A stretch of 64,000 nucleotides of DNA, from assembly GCF_005938385.1 (NCBI RefSeq), contig NZ_VCRA01000007.1:310001-374000 (forward strand), read 5' to 3'. A program made the position numbers and the translations under genes. The DNA comes from Paenibacillus mesophilus. Its GTDB lineage: Bacteria; Bacillota; Bacilli; Paenibacillales; NBRC-103111. Each line of letters begins with the position of its first letter. The stretch's first letter is position 1. Under the pieces are notes generated by a model, which was not told where the DNA came from, searched no databases, and saw nothing but the letters and a program-made list of their open reading frames with translations. Of the stretch, positions 27,144 through 37,183 are shown one piece after another.

Positions 27144-28460
27144 CTATTTCTCCTCGACCGTCTGCCGGAGCTGCCCGTACTTCGACCAATCGACCGTATT
27201 CTCCAACACGATCGATACGATAACGCCCATCAGCAGTCCGTTGCCGATTATCGGCCGCAGCGTTCCCGGCAGCCCGGCGAAGGCGTCCGCCGGCACGTTC
27301 AGGATCGAGATACCGAGCAGGGCGGGAGCCGCCATCCGATAAACCGTTCTCGGGTTGAAGGAATAGCCGTGCAAATTACGGAAAGCCGTGCCGAACAATT
27401 GCAAATAAACGACGAACAGTACGGCGCCGCCGACGCTGGCCGGCATCGCTGCGAAAAACGTCCCGAGTGCCGGAACGAATCCGAGCATGACAAACAGCGC
27501 TCCTCCCAATACGAGAGCGGAACGGTCCAACATCCTGGTGCTTTCCAGAAAGCCGATCGACGAAGTGTACGGACCGTACGGAACGAGCCCGAACAACCCC
27601 GACACGGCCGTATGAAGGGCGGTCAAATGATAGGAGCGCTTGTACGACGCGTCCGTGCTGGACTTGCCGTACAGCTTGTCCGCGGCGCTTAACGCCGTAA
27701 CCGTATTCGTCATGTTGATCAGCCCGGCGAGCAATGCGGCGAGCAAAATGCCAACTTCGATATGAGGCGCTCCCCACGGGAACAACGTCACACCGAGCCC
27801 GCCTCCCTCTCCGACGGTGTGGCCCTCCGTTCCGGGGAACAGAAGCCGGTACGCGACCCATCCCGCCACCATGCCGATCAGGATGGAAAAATTGCCGAGC
27901 ATGCCGCGGCCCTTGATGCCGATCCAGCTGACCAGAAGGACGATCGCGACCGACAAAGCGGCGACCGGCATATCGACCCGCCCCCCGTCCGACAAGCCTG
28001 TCATGCTTTTGAAAAAAACGATAATAAGCTGGGACGATAGCAAAAACAAATATACGAACATCACGACCGGCGTAAACGCTTTTTTCAGCAGCGCGCCGAA
28101 ACCGAGCGCCCCGAGCAGCGAGGTGAGCGCCCCCGCGGCGATCATTCCGGCGGATAACGCCCCGCCAAGCTCGCTTAGGCTCATTCCCATCGACGGAGCC
28201 GCCGCGGCGAGACTCAGGATGAACCCCCACCATAGTCCTGCCGGCCCTTCCATCAAAGCGTACCGATGGCCGAAGCACGCTTGCAGGATGCTGGCGGCGC
28301 CGGTAACGATGAACGTAACCTTGACGAGATACGCGATAAGCCCGGGAGCAAACCCGAACGCCGCTCCGATCGATAAAGGTACGACGACTGTATTGACAAA
28401 CAAAAAAAACATCCATTGCACGCCCGCCAGCCAAAAAGAAGCGGAGGTCCATTTATTCAC
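27144..28460 (-). CDS. NCS2-family purine/pyrimidine permease
   Basis: A 438-residue membrane protein with about 12-14 helices. It has the NCS2 (nucleobase-cation symporter 2) layout but diverges from the classical UraA/PbuX signature; it most resembles the YbbY-like branch. The start is GTG 28460, 9 bases after GGGGAG. Being co-directional with adenine deaminase and nucleoside hydrolase genes, it most likely imports or exports a purine base. The exact substrate and direction cannot be read from the sequence. Confidence 0.8.
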   Translation of the reverse strand: MNKWTSASFWLAGVQWMFFLFVNTVVVPLSIGAAFGFAPGLIAYLVKVTFIVTGAASILQACFGHRYALMEGPAGLWWGFILSLAAAAPSMGMSLSELGGALSAGMIAAGALTSLLGALGFGALLKKAFTPVVMFVYLFLLSSQLIIVFFKSMTGLSDGGRVDMPVAALSVAIVLLVSWIGIKGRGMLGNFSILIGMVAGWVAYRLLFPGTEGHTVGEGGGLGVTLFPWGAPHIEVGILLAALLAGLINMTNTVTALSAADKLYGKSSTDASYKRSYHLTALHTAVSGLFGLVPYGPYTSSIGFLESTRMLDRSALVLGGALFVMLGFVPALGTFFAAMPASVGGAVLFVVYLQLFGTAFRNLHGYSFNPRTVYRMAAPALLGISILNVPADAFAGLPGTLRPIIGNGLLMGVIVSIVLENTVDWSKYGQLRQTVEEK

Positions 28461-28511
28461 AGCTTAAGACTCCCCTTCCTCAACCGGATCGATAAACCAA
28501 GAAGCCTGAAC

Positions 28512-29540
28512 TCAGTAGATGTCGAACATCGCTTGGATGAGTGCGGGGTCGCTTGTCCGGGTCAAAGCGAGCATAAGCAGTACCCGGGCTTTGTGCGGAT
28601 TTAAATTGTCCGAGGTCACAAAACGGCCGAGCCGATCGGCCGGCTTGGCGGTCACGTAGCCGGTTCCGGTACGCGAGGCGCTCACGATGACGACACCCTG
28701 GGCAGCGGCTTCCGCAAGCGCCTCGCGGGTGTCCGGATAGATGCCGCCATTGCCCATTCCGGCATGCACGATCCCTTTCGCACCGGCAGCCACGGCCGCC
28801 TCGACCAGTTCGCGCCCCCCGTCGCCGTGGCCGTACAACATATCGACCCGGGGCAGCTCGGCGAATCCGCGCACATCAAACTCGGAAAAAATTGTATGCT
28901 TCCTGACGCTGTCGTAATAAAACCGGGGAACGCCGTCGACGATCCAGCCGAGCAGGCCGAAATCGCGCTGACCGAACGCGTCCGCCGTCGTCGTATGCCG
29001 CTTGGACATGTCCCGGGCGGAGCCGATCGCGTCGTTCAGCGTAATCAGCACGCCCCGGCCCTCGGCGGAGCGGCTCGCAGCCAGCGCCACCGCATTATAC
29101 AAATTTAGCGGACCATCGGCGCTAAGCGCCGTAGCGGGCCGCATCGCGCCGGTTACGACGACCGGCTTACGGCTTTTTACGGTCAGATTGAGGAAATAGG
29201 CCGTCTCCTCGAGCGTATCGGTTCCGTGCGTAACGACGATTCCGTCGCAATCGTCGCCGGCGAGCTCCTCGTTGACCCGGGATGCGATCGAAAGCCATAA
29301 ATCGCCGGTAACGGCGAAGCTCGGGATATTGGCAACTTGCGCCGAGCCGATCTCGGCTAACCTCCGCAGCTGAGGGACGGCCTCGAGCAGCTGCCCGATC
29401 CCGATGACCCCGGCTTCGTATTGCGTCGTCCGGCCATCGTCCGTCCCAATGCCTGCTATCGTTCCTCCGACGGCGAGCACCTTGACCCGCGGCAGACGAC
29501 CGCCGCCGATTTGTTCATGACTGTACAAACAGATCGACAA
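28512..29540 (-). CDS. L-asparaginase
   Basis: A 342-residue asparaginase with both catalytic threonine motifs, GGTIAG at the N-terminus and the HGTDTLEETA block, plus the GAMRPATALSADGP segment. No signal peptide is present, so it acts in the cytoplasm, hydrolysing asparagine to aspartate and ammonia. The first usable start is TTG 29540, which overlaps the adenine deaminase gene by 26 bases and follows GGAAGG closely. Aspartate feeds purine synthesis and the malic enzyme route, which may explain its presence in a purine cluster; the family can also act on related amides. Confidence 0.87.
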   Translation of the reverse strand: MSICLYSHEQIGGGRLPRVKVLAVGGTIAGIGTDDGRTTQYEAGVIGIGQLLEAVPQLRRLAEIGSAQVANIPSFAVTGDLWLSIASRVNEELAGDDCDGIVVTHGTDTLEETAYFLNLTVKSRKPVVVTGAMRPATALSADGPLNLYNAVALAASRSAEGRGVLITLNDAIGSARDMSKRHTTTADAFGQRDFGLLGWIVDGVPRFYYDSVRKHTIFSEFDVRGFAELPRVDMLYGHGDGGRELVEAAVAAGAKGIVHAGMGNGGIYPDTREALAEAAAQGVVIVSASRTGTGYVTAKPADRLGRFVTSDNLNPHKARVLLMLALTRTSDPALIQAMFDIY

Positions 29541-31254
29541 CCTTTCCTTCCTTCGTGCGGATCAAGCCGAAGTCGGTTATTTTCAAAGCCGGACTTACCG
29601 GTAAAGACAACGTGCTGAGCGACATGATCGGATTGTAGTGGCGGTAGCCGAGCCGTTTCATCGCGTCCCGCAGCCGAGCCGTCTCGGCCGCAAGCTCGTC
29701 CAGCGTCGCTTCGGACAAGATGCCGCCGACCGGCAGCGGCAGGAAGGCGAGCACTTCTCCGTCCTCGACGACGCAGTAGCCGCCTTGCCGCTCGATAACG
29801 GTATTCGCCGCCAGCTCCATGTCCGCCTTATTTCTGCCGAGTACGAGCAGGTTATGGTTATCGTGGGCGTACGTGGTCGCGATCGCGCCCCTCCGGATCG
29901 AATCGCCGCCGACAAGACCGAATGCCCGGTTGCCGTTGATCCCGTAACGCTCCAAGACCGCGATCAGGCTGTACGGACTGTTCTCCCACAGCAGCTCGCG
30001 TCCGTCGACGGACACGTTGTCTACATGCTCCCGTGTAAACGTCGATCCGTCTCCGACCAGGATGACCCGGCATGGCAGCTCGCCGTTCTCGATCGGCGCG
30101 GATACCGTAAAATCGGCCGGACCGACCTGCGGCAGCTTGACGCTGGCATAGAAGTCGGCCGGAAACTGCCGCTCCGCCGGCTGCTCTTCATATGGCTCCG
30201 TGGCATCGTACACTTTGGCGCCATTCTTATATACTTCGCCAATGACGAACTCGCCGACGTCTTCGAGCAAAATAAAATCGGCAGTCCGGTTCGGCGCGAT
30301 TCGCCCCCGGTCGCGAAGATTCATCCGCTTCGCGGGAGTCGCCGTGGCGGCGTAGATGGCCGCCTCGGGCTTCATGCCCATCCGGATCGCTTTGCGTACG
30401 AGATGGTCCAGATGCCCGTGCTCGATGAACGTATCCGGCATGACGTCGTCGGTCACGAAGCAGAAATGCTCGCTGCGATCGTTCCGGATCAGATGCAGGA
30501 TCAGCTCCGGCGACATCGACTTCTCCTGAATTTCGATGAACATGCCGGCGCGAATGCGCTCCTCGAACTCTTCCACCGTCTGCTGCGTATGGTCGGAATC
30601 GATGCCCGCGAACACGAAGCGGCTCAGCTCGACGTCCACCAGCTTCGGGCAATGTCCCTCGATCGGAAGATGTGGGTATCGGGTCCTCATATGGCGCAGT
30701 ATCCGGTTCGTTCTGCCGTCCGGATTGGAGGTCATATCGGCATAATCCATCACCTCGCCCAAACAGACGACGCCGTCTATGCCGACCAGCTCGTCGATTT
30801 CCGCCACATCGACCGTGCCTCCCGTCGTCTCCAGCAAAGTTGCCGGAACCGAGCTTGGAATGCCCCAGAACATGTCCGCCGTGCATTGGCGTCCGGCTTC
30901 GATCATTTCGCGGATGCCGCGAATGCCGAACACATTCGCCATTTCGTGCGGGTCGGCCACGATCGAGGTGACCCCGCACCGGATAATGCCGTGCGAGAAC
31001 GTCCGTGGCGTCACCATCGTGCTTTCGATATGCAGATGAATATCGATCAAGCCCGGTACCATGGCGCGTCCGCGGCCGTCCAGCACGGCAGCCGCTTCGA
31101 TCGTCTCCGCCCCCTTGTCGCCGATATATAGGAACTTGCCGTCCGCAATAGCAACATTGCCCGGACGAAACGACTTCAGAGCGGTATTGAACACCTGGAC
31201 GTTGACGATAAGCAGATCGGCCTTCAAGGCCAATCCTTTATTGGAATCGTTCAT
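29515..31254 (-). CDS. ade: Adenine deaminase
   Basis: A 579-residue amidohydrolase of the bacterial adenine deaminase type (Ade/AdeC). It has the metal motif DIHLHIES, VTSIVADPHEMANVFG, EGHCPKL, a DDVMPD metal aspartate and the C-terminal domain with YAHDNHNLLVLG. It converts adenine to hypoxanthine and ammonia. The start is ATG 31254 (TGATG overlap with the ATPase gene); GTG 31257 is an alternative. The upstream nucleoside hydrolase would supply adenine and the NCS2 permease could move the bases. Confidence 0.92.
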   Translation of the reverse strand: MNDSNKGLALKADLLIVNVQVFNTALKSFRPGNVAIADGKFLYIGDKGAETIEAAAVLDGRGRAMVPGLIDIHLHIESTMVTPRTFSHGIIRCGVTSIVADPHEMANVFGIRGIREMIEAGRQCTADMFWGIPSSVPATLLETTGGTVDVAEIDELVGIDGVVCLGEVMDYADMTSNPDGRTNRILRHMRTRYPHLPIEGHCPKLVDVELSRFVFAGIDSDHTQQTVEEFEERIRAGMFIEIQEKSMSPELILHLIRNDRSEHFCFVTDDVMPDTFIEHGHLDHLVRKAIRMGMKPEAAIYAATATPAKRMNLRDRGRIAPNRTADFILLEDVGEFVIGEVYKNGAKVYDATEPYEEQPAERQFPADFYASVKLPQVGPADFTVSAPIENGELPCRVILVGDGSTFTREHVDNVSVDGRELLWENSPYSLIAVLERYGINGNRAFGLVGGDSIRRGAIATTYAHDNHNLLVLGRNKADMELAANTVIERQGGYCVVEDGEVLAFLPLPVGGILSEATLDELAAETARLRDAMKRLGYRHYNPIMSLSTLSLPVSPALKITDFGLIRTKEGKVVDLFVQS

Positions 31255-32273
31255 CACAGCACCGGCACCAGCTTCTCTTCCGGGAACAGCAGCGTAACCC
31301 GTTCGCCATGCTCGTACGGCTTCTCCCGGCCGTCATTGACGATGAATTCGCCGAGCGGCGTTTCGACGACGTACTGGTATTCGCGGCCCAAGTAGGTTGT
31401 TACCTTGACCGTACCTTGCGACGAATTGGACTGCTGCGCTCCGGCTTCTCCTCCGGAAATGTCGATATCGTCCGGACGGATCGCCCATTTGCCCGTTTCT
31501 TGTCCGCCCGTCGAGACGGCGCTGAACGAAGCTCCGGCCTCTTTCGCGTGGATCACATTTTCAAAACCGACGAAACGCGCTACAAACTCCGTTCTTGGCT
31601 GCTTATAAATCACTTGCGGGGAATCGAGCTGCTCGATGACGCCTTTGTTCATAATCGCGACTTTGTCGGAGATCGAGAAACATTCCTCCTGATCGTGGGA
31701 AACATAGACGGTCGTCACCTTCAGCTCCTTCTGGATACGACGAATTTCCATCCGCATCTGCACGCGCAAATTGGCGTCAAGGCTGCTGAGCGGCTCGTCG
31801 AACAGAAGCAGGTCGGGCTGGATGACGAGACTTCTGGCGATCGCCACCCGCTGCCGCTGACCGCCGGACAATTGGGCCGGATAGCGGTCCTCGAATCCTT
31901 TCAGATTGACGACCTCGAGAATGTCATGCACCCTCTTCTTCGCTTGGCTGCCGTCCGTTTTGCGCAGCTTGAGGCCGAAGGCGACATTTTCGAATACGCT
32001 CAAATGCGGGAATAGCGCATGTCCCTGGAATACGAAGCCGAAATTCCGCTTGTGCACGGGAACTTTCGTATAATCGCGACCGTCGAACAGAAACTGCCCT
32101 TCCTTCGCTTCATTGAATCCGGCGATGAGCCGGAGCGTGGTCGTTTTTCCGCAACCGCTCGGTCCGAGCAGCGATACGAACTCGCCTTTTTCTACCGATA
32201 AATTGAAATTTTTCAAAATATTGTTTTTCTGGTCATACGCGACCGTTATTTGCTTCAGTTCAATCAGCGCCAT
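31254..32273 (-). CDS. ABC transporter ATP-binding protein (PotA type)
   Basis: A 339-residue ATPase with Walker A GPSGCGKTT, signature LSGGQRQRVAIARSL, Walker B LLLFDEPLSSLD and a C-terminal TOBE-like domain (about 240-339). The architecture is that of spermidine/putrescine- and iron-type importers. ATG 32273 follows GGAGG by 7 bases. With two PotB/PotC-type permeases and the lipoprotein receptor at 37184 it forms a complete importer. Given the surrounding enzymes the cargo is more likely a nucleoside or modified purine than a polyamine. Confidence 0.9.
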   Translation of the reverse strand: MALIELKQITVAYDQKNNILKNFNLSVEKGEFVSLLGPSGCGKTTTLRLIAGFNEAKEGQFLFDGRDYTKVPVHKRNFGFVFQGHALFPHLSVFENVAFGLKLRKTDGSQAKKRVHDILEVVNLKGFEDRYPAQLSGGQRQRVAIARSLVIQPDLLLFDEPLSSLDANLRVQMRMEIRRIQKELKVTTVYVSHDQEECFSISDKVAIMNKGVIEQLDSPQVIYKQPRTEFVARFVGFENVIHAKEAGASFSAVSTGGQETGKWAIRPDDIDISGGEAGAQQSNSSQGTVKVTTYLGREYQYVVETPLGEFIVNDGREKPYEHGERVTLLFPEEKLVPVL

Positions 32274-32312
32274 GTCGTTACCTCCAGCGTAATAGTGGTC
32301 AGCACCCTTACG

Positions 32313-33098
32313 TTACTTAGTGAAAAATCTCAGCCCGAGCGTCCGTTCGATCGCGCCGATCAAAATGGCGGTCATGATCATAAGCAGCACCGATATGGCG
32401 GCAATCGTCGGATCGAAATAATACTCGACATAGTTGAGCATACTGATCGGCAGCGTGCTGACCCCCGGTCCGGTCATGAACACGGAGACGTCCACGTTGT
32501 TGAACGATTCCAGGAAAGCGAGCAATATCCCCGCGATAATCCCCGAGCGGATGTTCGGAAGGACGACGGCAAAAAACGTTTTCAGCCGGCTCGCTCCGAG
32601 GCTCATGGCCGCTTCTTCGACCGAATAGTCGAAATTCATCAAGCTGGACGAGATGACCCGGATGACATAAGGGATCATAATGACGACGTGCCCGATCAGC
32701 ACTCCGGGAAAGATCGGAATTTTGTACGTAATGACGAGATATTTCAGCAACCCGTAACCGAAGACGATACCCGGAACGATAATCGGGGAAATAAAGAACG
32801 AGCTGAAGAAGGACTGTCCTTTGAACTTGAACCGGCTGAGTGCATAAGCCGCCGGAATGCCGAGCAGGAACGAGATGAATATGCCGGCCATGGCGACCGC
32901 CATACTGATTTTGAACGAGCTCCAGAACATCTCGACGCGGAAAATATTTTCGTACCATTTCAGCGAGAAGCCTTTCGGCGGAAACGCCAAGTAATTGTCC
33001 GGCCCGAACGACGCTCCAATGATGATGATCAGCGGCGCGAGCAGGAAAATATAGATGACAAAGGTGAATATGCCGAGCAGCGTTTGTTTTTCTTTCAT
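32313..33098 (-). CDS. ABC transporter permease (PotC type)
   Basis: A 261-residue permease with six helices and the EAA loop EEAAMSLGASRLKTFFAVVLP. N-terminal KEKQTLLGIFTFVIYIFLLAP is typical of PotC-like subunits. ATG 33098 follows GGGAGGG by 6 bases. It pairs with the permease encoded immediately upstream. Confidence 0.88.
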   Translation of the reverse strand: MKEKQTLLGIFTFVIYIFLLAPLIIIIGASFGPDNYLAFPPKGFSLKWYENIFRVEMFWSSFKISMAVAMAGIFISFLLGIPAAYALSRFKFKGQSFFSSFFISPIIVPGIVFGYGLLKYLVITYKIPIFPGVLIGHVVIMIPYVIRVISSSLMNFDYSVEEAAMSLGASRLKTFFAVVLPNIRSGIIAGILLAFLESFNNVDVSVFMTGPGVSTLPISMLNYVEYYFDPTIAAISVLLMIMTAILIGAIERTLGLRFFTK

Positions 33099-33112
33099 CG
33101 TCTACCCTCCCG

Positions 33113-33931
33113 TTACCCGTTCGGATTCAATTTTTTGGCGAGCGAATTGATGATGCCGATCAAGAGAAACGTCAGGGCGATCATGATGGTGGCGATGATC
33201 GATGCCGTCTTCCAGTCGCCGAGCGTCATCGTGTTCTGGAACAGCAGCGTGGCGAGCACCCGCTTCTTGCCTCCGAGCAGCTGAGGCGTCGCGTAGGCGG
33301 TCAAGCTTCCGACGAGCACGAGTGTACTGCCGACGAGCAAGCCGGGAACGCTAAGCGGCAAAATGACTTTCAAGAACGACTTGAAGCGGGACGCGCCCAG
33401 GCTGGCCGCAGCCTTTACCAGGTCCGCGTCGATGTTCTCGAGCACGCCGATCAGCGAGATGATCATCAGCGGCAGGAACAGGTGAACCAAGCCGATAATA
33501 ATCGATGTTTCCGTATACAAAATTTGTATCGGCTTGTCGATCAGATGCAGATCGATCAGCAAATTGTTGATCAGCCCGTTTTTGCCGAGCGTAACCATCC
33601 AACTGAACGAACGGACGACGGCGCTGGTCAGCAGCGGGAAGATGGCAAGAGCCAAATAAATCCCCCTGCGGCTTACCTTCGTCCGGGAAATGTAATAAGC
33701 GGCCGGATAACCGAGCAGAATGCACAGCACTGTCGTGATCAAGCTGAGCTTCAGCGTCGTCCACAATATGCCGAGCGTATACGAATCGGTAAAAAAGGAA
33801 ATATAGCCGCCGAGACTGATGCCTTCATCCGTCCGGAACGTTGATAAAATAATAAGGGCGATCGGTATGACCATAAACACGGTCAGGAACAGCGCGCCCG
33901 GCAAAACGAGCATATATGCGGGTTTCTTCAT
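33113..33931 (-). CDS. ABC transporter permease (PotB type)
   Basis: A 272-residue permease with six helices (PAYMLVLPGALFLTVFMVIP first) and the EAA-type loop KAAASLGASRFKSFLKVILP. ATG 33931 overlaps the ribokinase stop as ATGA, which decides it over the ATG 18 bases farther upstream. It forms the channel with the PotC-like subunit. Confidence 0.88.
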   Translation of the reverse strand: MKKPAYMLVLPGALFLTVFMVIPIALIILSTFRTDEGISLGGYISFFTDSYTLGILWTTLKLSLITTVLCILLGYPAAYYISRTKVSRRGIYLALAIFPLLTSAVVRSFSWMVTLGKNGLINNLLIDLHLIDKPIQILYTETSIIIGLVHLFLPLMIISLIGVLENIDADLVKAAASLGASRFKSFLKVILPLSVPGLLVGSTLVLVGSLTAYATPQLLGGKKRVLATLLFQNTMTLGDWKTASIIATIMIALTFLLIGIINSLAKKLNPNG

Positions 33932-34857
33932 CGACTTTCCGCCCCCCATAATTGTTCAAACTTCAAGGTTTCCTCTTCCGTCGGAAGCGCCGCTTGGGCG
34001 CCCAGCTTCGTAACGGTAATGGCGGCCACCTTGATCGCATACCGGACCGCTTCACGGGCATCGTCGCCCCGGGCGAGCCGGCTTGCGAACGCCCCGATAA
34101 ACGAGTCGCCCGCCCCGGTCGTATCGACCGCATGGACTTTCATCGCCGGATAACGGACGACTTCGCTCTCGCTTATATAGGCCGCTCCGTCTCCTCCGAG
34201 CGTCAGCACGACGTGCTTGCACGGAAGCGCCGCAAGCCGGGATGCCAGCAGATCGAATTCGGACGCGGGTGCGCCCGTCAGCTCTTCCGCTTCGACCTCG
34301 TTCAAGATGAGGTAGTCGATGTCCTGCAGCATGTCCGCAGGCAAAGGCTGCATCGGGGCCGGGTTAAAGACGACCGTCTTGCCGAACCTTTTGGCCGCCT
34401 TAATGCTGTGGACGACCGCTTCCAGCGGTATTTCCAGCTGCAGCACGACGACGTCGCAAGTTTCGAACAGCCCCGTATTCCGCTCGATATCGTCCGGGCC
34501 GAGATGACGGTTCGCACCGGGCGCCACGACGATCGAATTGTCGCCGTGCCGGTCTACCAATATCATCGCCGTACCGGTCGAGACGTTCTCCACCGTACGA
34601 ATTCCGTCCGTTTCGATCCGTTCTTTGGCGAGAATCGCCCGCATGTCGCCTGCGAATTCGTCGCTGCCGAAGCAGCCGATCATCGCGACCCGCACGCCTA
34701 GCCGGGCGGCCGCAACCGCTTGGTTCGCGCCTTTGCCGCCCATCATTTTATCAAAACTATGCCCAATAATCGTTTCGCCTATTCGAGGCATATCGCGGAC
34801 CTGCGTTACCAAATCCATGTTCAGACTGCCGACTACAAGGACAGATCCGTTATTCAT
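33928..34857 (-). CDS. rbsK: Ribokinase (PfkB family)
   Basis: A 309-residue PfkB kinase with the N-terminal signature VVGSLNMDLVTQV, the KMMGGKGANQAVAAARLG glycine motif and the C-terminal DTTGAGDSFIGAFA anion-hole motif. These match ribokinase, which makes ribose 5-phosphate from ribose and ATP. ATG 34857 is 8 bases after GAGGAG. The next gene upstream encodes a nucleoside hydrolase that would release free ribose, so the two steps are consecutive. Confidence 0.9.
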   Translation of the reverse strand: MNNGSVLVVGSLNMDLVTQVRDMPRIGETIIGHSFDKMMGGKGANQAVAAARLGVRVAMIGCFGSDEFAGDMRAILAKERIETDGIRTVENVSTGTAMILVDRHGDNSIVVAPGANRHLGPDDIERNTGLFETCDVVVLQLEIPLEAVVHSIKAAKRFGKTVVFNPAPMQPLPADMLQDIDYLILNEVEAEELTGAPASEFDLLASRLAALPCKHVVLTLGGDGAAYISESEVVRYPAMKVHAVDTTGAGDSFIGAFASRLARGDDAREAVRYAIKVAAITVTKLGAQAALPTEEETLKFEQLWGAESR

Positions 34858-34921
34858 CGCAGCTTCTCCTCGTCGTAGGTGTACTTATGAACTGTTGCGA
34901 AATTGCCTTTGTAACAGTTCC

Positions 34922-35845
34922 TTATTGCTTCAAATAATGGACGAACATGTCCAGAAACTTCTCCTCGTCGACCTGAAGGCAGACGTCGACGTTCGGCGTC
35001 CGGTTCAGCCTGTTCTGGAAATCGCAAACCGTCTGCCCGTCGCACAGCTCGCTGCGCGTCTCTACATCAACGAACAGCTTGCGCGTCTGTACGATGCTTC
35101 TGTCGATCGCTACGCCGACCGCAAGCGGATCGTGCAGCGCGCAGGCGCGGACGCCGTTCACTTGGCTGTACCGCTCGATGTAATGCGAGGTACACGTCTG
35201 AACGAACTCTCCCGCTTCCGTCCCAGCGAGCTGGCGCACATGGCTTTCATGCAGCAGCGCTTTTCGCGTAACGTCCAGCCCTACGAGCGTAATCGGAATG
35301 CCCGAGTGGAGCACAAGCTTGGCCGCTTCGGGGTCGGCGAATATGTTGTACTCGGCCACCGGCGTCAGGTTGCCCGGACCGGACACGACGCCGCCCATAA
35401 TGATCAGTTCCTTTACCCACGACGCGAGCTCGGGCTCCTTGCGCAGGGCAAGCGCCATATTCGTCAGCGGCGTCATCAGAATCAAGGTCAACTCACCTTT
35501 ATGTTTGCGCGCCTGCTCGATGATAAAGTCGGGAGCGTAGCCTTCGGCGGGCTCTCCGGGCTCCATCTCCTCCAGCGCCCCGCCGAGGCCACGGGCTCCG
35601 TGTACGCCGGTTTCGTGGCGCGGCTCCCGCAGCAGCGGAAGAGCGGCGCCGCGGACTACGGGAATGTCGCCTTCCTTGCCGAGCAGCTTCAGCACTTTGA
35701 GCGTATTGACAGTAGCTTGCTCAAGCGGCACATTGCCGCAAACCGTCGTAATGCCGAGGATGTCGAGCTGCCCGCTTTTGACGGCCAGCATCAGCGCCAG
35801 CGCGTCGTCGATGCCCGTATCCGCGTCGATAATCACTTTCCGCAT
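34922..35845 (-). CDS. Inosine/uridine-preferring nucleoside hydrolase
   Basis: A 307-residue enzyme with the calcium-binding N-terminal motif IIDADTGIDDALAL, the GNVPLEQATVNTLK strand and the C-terminal DPLAVGVAID aspartate motif. It hydrolyses the N-glycosidic bond of ribonucleosides to base plus ribose in the cytoplasm. ATG 35845 is 8 bases after GGGGGAG. Together with ribokinase and adenine deaminase it defines the operon as a nucleoside catabolic route. Confidence 0.92.
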   Translation of the reverse strand: MRKVIIDADTGIDDALALMLAVKSGQLDILGITTVCGNVPLEQATVNTLKVLKLLGKEGDIPVVRGAALPLLREPRHETGVHGARGLGGALEEMEPGEPAEGYAPDFIIEQARKHKGELTLILMTPLTNMALALRKEPELASWVKELIIMGGVVSGPGNLTPVAEYNIFADPEAAKLVLHSGIPITLVGLDVTRKALLHESHVRQLAGTEAGEFVQTCTSHYIERYSQVNGVRACALHDPLAVGVAIDRSIVQTRKLFVDVETRSELCDGQTVCDFQNRLNRTPNVDVCLQVDEEKFLDMFVHYLKQ

Positions 35846-35848
35846 CCG

Positions 35849-37048
35849 TCATTCTCCCCCTTGCAAGTAGTTCAGAATCGATTGCGTTACAACGGCCACG
35901 CCGTATTTCAAGGCGTCGGGGTTAACTTTAAATTTCGGATTGTGCCAAGGAACGGCCGTTTTGCGCGCTTCCTCCGACCATTCTCCCGTCCCCCATTCGA
36001 TAAACACGGAAGGAACCGCCCGGGCGATGTAGGCGAAGTCGTCCGCGCTCATATAGCCGTGAGGCAATTCGATGACGCTTTCCTTGCCGAGACATTGCTC
36101 GGCTGCCTGCCTTACGAGATCGGTCATCGCTTTATCGTTCCAAGTAATCGGATAGCCGCGCACGTAGTCGTACGTGAACGTGCCGCCCCACAAATCCGCT
36201 ACGCCCTGCAGCAGCTTCCCGATTTTGGTCTCGATCATCGTTTGGGTGTCGGCGTTCATCGTCCGCACCGTTCCCGCCAGGTAGACGCGGTCGGCAAGCG
36301 TATTCGGGGCGTAGCCTCCTCTTATCTCCCCGATCGTCACGACGGCGTTGTCGAACGGCGATACTTGGCGTGCCACCAGATTTTGCATCGAGACGATCAG
36401 CTGTCCCGCCATCGCGATCGCATCGGCGCCTTCATGCGGAGCCGCCGCGTGTCCGCCTCTGCCGATCAGATGAATATAGAACCGGTCGGCATTGGCCAGA
36501 ATCGAGCCGTCCTTCAAGCCGAATGTACCGGGCGCGAGATAAGGATTCGTATGAATGCCGATGGCGGCATCGACCGGCGGATCGGCCAGCAGCCCTTCGT
36601 CGATCATCGGCTTCGCCCCGCCCGGATGCTTCTCCTCCGACGGCTGGAACATCAGCTTCACCGTTCCGCCCCATTCATCCCGCCGCGCAAGCAGCATAGC
36701 CGCCGTTCCGAGTACGGCCGTCGTATGGGCGTCATGGCCGCACGCGTGCATCGCTCCGTCGTTGACGGATGCATAGGCAAGATCGGTCGCCTCGCCGATC
36801 GGCAGCGCGTCGATATCCGCCCTGAGCAGTATCGTTCTCCCCGGACGGCTGCCGGCAAGCTCGGCGCACAATCCGGTTCCCGCCATTTCCTTGTATGGAA
36901 TGCCGAGCCGGTCCAGCTCCCGCTTCAAAAAAGCTTGCGTAGCGAATTCATTGCCGCTCAGCTCCGGATTCCGGTGCAAATGCCGGAACGTCTCGTTCAA
37001 ATAAGTCCCAAGCTTCTGTTCGACCCTCTCGGCCGTTACGATGTTCAA
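35849..37048 (-). CDS. M20-family amidohydrolase (N-acyl amino acid/hippurate hydrolase type)
   Basis: About 399 residues of the M20D amidohydrolase family: LHRNPELSGNE, ADIDALPI, CGHDAHTTAVLG, FQPSEEKHPGG and the dimerisation domain. Two-metal hydrolysis of an N-acyl or amide bond is expected. TTG 37048 has GCGGGG 7 bases upstream; ATG 37069 in frame lacks a ribosome binding site. As the second gene of the nucleoside operon it might trim an N-acylated or carbamoylated purine derivative, but indole-acetyl-amino-acid or N-acetyl-amino-acid hydrolysis is equally compatible with the family. Confidence 0.85.
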   Translation of the reverse strand: MNIVTAERVEQKLGTYLNETFRHLHRNPELSGNEFATQAFLKRELDRLGIPYKEMAGTGLCAELAGSRPGRTILLRADIDALPIGEATDLAYASVNDGAMHACGHDAHTTAVLGTAAMLLARRDEWGGTVKLMFQPSEEKHPGGAKPMIDEGLLADPPVDAAIGIHTNPYLAPGTFGLKDGSILANADRFYIHLIGRGGHAAAPHEGADAIAMAGQLIVSMQNLVARQVSPFDNAVVTIGEIRGGYAPNTLADRVYLAGTVRTMNADTQTMIETKIGKLLQGVADLWGGTFTYDYVRGYPITWNDKAMTDLVRQAAEQCLGKESVIELPHGYMSADDFAYIARAVPSVFIEWGTGEWSEEARKTAVPWHNPKFKVNPDALKYGVAVVTQSILNYLQGGE

Positions 37049-37183
37049 TGTGTTTCCCCGCTTTCCCATCCGGCGGCTGCGGAAGCTTCTATCGCCCCGC
37101 TTCCGGCAGCGGCGGACGTTTCTATCATTCGTGAAGCGGTCCCGGAGGACCGCTTCGCGAAACGGCATTTAGCAAAAAGTTCC